A stretch of DNA of 64,000 bases from assembly GCA_900498245.1 (NCBI GenBank), contig LS998015.1, positions 256,380 to 320,379 on the forward strand. The letters are read 5' to 3'. The first letter of the stretch is position 1; every line of letters begins with the position of its first letter. This DNA is from Candidatus Zixiibacteriota bacterium. Lineage in GTDB: Bacteria > Zixibacteria > MSB-5A5 > GN15 > PGXB01. Positions 62,989 to 64,000 of the stretch are shown piece by piece. Under the pieces are notes generated by a model that saw only the letters and a program-made list of their open reading frames with translations, did no database searches and was not told where the DNA came from. The translations under genes were made by a program, and so were the position numbers.

Positions 62989-64000
62989 ATGACTTCCAGG
63001 CTTCTAAAAATAATTATTCTTTTTCTGACGATAGTGGCGCCTGCCGGCGCCACCGTCTATTATGTATCGCCGACCGGTGATGATGCCGCCAGTGGACTAA
63101 CACCGTCGGACGCCTGGTTATCAATCGATAACTACAGTGCTCGTATGGAACCGGGGGATACGGTAAATATCCTGCCCGGAACATATGAGATAACAAAAAT
63201 GATCGATATAAAGGCCCGCGGCACAGGGTCGGCTCCCGTAGTCTATCGAGGATTCGGCGGACGGCCCCTGATTACCGGAACGGTGACCGATGATCCATGG
63301 CTGCTGCTGGAAGAATCTTGCGTCATAGTTGAAAATATAGAAATGGCCGGCGCCGTCAAAAGCGGCATTTTTATTAAAAAGGATTCCAGTATTGTCACCG
63401 ACTGCTATTTGCATGATATTGGAACGGTTGCCATTCGCGTGGACGGCTCTTATAATCTGGTGCAGAGAAATGTCATTGCCCGTGCCAAATCATACGGAAT
63501 TTATAATATAAAAGGAGCCAAATATAACCGCTTTTACGGTAATACCGTCTATGATGCTCTTTCGGGGGTAAGTATTCAGGTTAATGAGGCAACCGCGCGC
63601 ATCATAAACAATGTCGCCGTATCATGCAATCTCGGTATCGCCGGGGTCGCGGGAAATATCTGCGCCTTCAATCTTCTCTGGGACAATAAATCCGGACAGT
63701 ATTTCGGCGGGGCGGTCGATTCCGCGGGGGGAACGATTGCCGACCCGCTCTTTGTCGATACCGCTTCGGGTGATTTTCATCTTAATTTCGGATCCCCGGC
63801 CATCGACGCCGGCATGAATCTCGATTACGTCTATACCGGACTGCGGCCCGACATCGGGGCCCTTGAGACCGGCGAACTGACTCGGTTGGAGATTGTACCG
63901 TCACGAGATACGCTCTGCGCCGATTCCGCATATCAGTTCGATGTTATCGCTTATGACAGCGCCGACGGTCCGGCACCGAGGGGAAACCTGCTGTGGTCGC
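62989..64000 (+). CDS. Exported right-handed parallel beta-helix protein, 3' end outside window
   Basis: The frame is open from the ATG at 62989 to the window end (337 codons). Signal peptide LKIIILFLTIVAPAGA. The mature start VYYVSPTGDDAASGLTPSDA is the usual opening of pectate-lyase-like beta-helix proteins, followed by GDTVNILPGTYEI and helical turns rich in N-x-V/I (VENIEMAGAVKSGIFIKKDS, YNRFYGNTVYDALSGVSIQV). After ADPLFVDTASGDFHLNFGSP and PAIDAGMN, the typical end of such helices, an Ig-like domain begins (TRLEIVPSRDTLCADSAYQF). It may bind or cleave polysaccharide, in line with the adjoining mannosidase and transporter. Confidence 0.85.
   Translation, partial: MTSRLLKIIILFLTIVAPAGATVYYVSPTGDDAASGLTPSDAWLSIDNYSARMEPGDTVNILPGTYEITKMIDIKARGTGSAPVVYRGFGGRPLITGTVTDDPWLLLEESCVIVENIEMAGAVKSGIFIKKDSSIVTDCYLHDIGTVAIRVDGSYNLVQRNVIARAKSYGIYNIKGAKYNRFYGNTVYDALSGVSIQVNEATARIINNVAVSCNLGIAGVAGNICAFNLLWDNKSGQYFGGAVDSAGGTIADPLFVDTASGDFHLNFGSPAIDAGMNLDYVYTGLRPDIGALETGELTRLEIVPSRDTLCADSAYQFDVIAYDSADGPAPRGNLLWS

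Overview
The window comes from a Gram-negative bacterium of the FCB superphylum, probably a candidate phylum close to Zixibacteria. That assignment is inference. It rests on C-terminal sorting tails of the NPFNPTT...GVYF...KVVVVK type (type IX secretion), a TonB-dependent receptor beside a sorting-tail protein, a DUF5916 outer-membrane protein, and many lipoproteins and beta-rich exported proteins. No rRNA or complete tRNA gene was seen. Base composition is uneven: 15-26 kb and 52.6-54.5 kb look AT-richer than the housekeeping stretch at 33-43 kb.

Left part (0-15 kb): the 3' part of an RND exporter gene with a small PII-like partner, a KAS III enzyme, DoxX, an unusual crotonase and a YejM/PbgA-like membrane sulfatase-fold protein. 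These are followed by an IS3-family insertion with a textbook A AAA AAG frameshift site, a TetR regulator, and a minus-strand marR-emrA-emrB-tolC drug-efflux operon. The efflux operon has a visible sigma-70 promoter overlapping a perfect inverted repeat. An isolated tRNA 3' end at 14.95 kb may be an attachment-site scar.

Central accessory region (15-26 kb): two related cassettes in tandem. Cassette 1 has a 1220-residue propeller protein with a sorting tail, translationally coupled to a lipoprotein with a lysozyme-like C-terminus, then a small secreted protein. Cassette 2 keeps only the 98-codon sorting tail, but is coupled in the same way to a second lysozyme-like lipoprotein and two further exported proteins. 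The same 71-bp, terminator-ended repeat follows each cassette. This tandem, plus an orphan homologue of the small secreted protein at 52.6 kb lying between two copies of a 147-bp palindromic element, is the best candidate here for an undescribed system. A lysozyme effector with a periplasmic immunity protein is one testable reading.

26-43 kb: DUF5916 protein, a sorting-tail protein and TonB receptor pair, ADP-forming acyl-CoA synthetase fused to a GNAT domain, a lipoprotein, MscS channel, nadC, birA, a NifU/IscU scaffold, a small lipoprotein, a DUF1858 protein and mutM.

43-54.6 kb: dense palindromic repeats of several families (43.0-44.7, 49.7, 52.5-53.7 kb) interspersed with methyltransferases, mntP, a beta-barrel-like protein, a leucine-rich-repeat lipoprotein, a DinB protein, a giant WDG-repeat protein with a dockerin-like end, and small AT-rich lipoproteins.

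54.8-64 kb: a CUT2-type sugar ABC transporter (binding lipoprotein, two-domain ATPase, permease with an unusual periplasmic insert) followed by a secreted GH38 alpha-mannosidase-like enzyme and a parallel beta-helix protein cut by the window edge. Together these look like a glycan-degradation and uptake locus.
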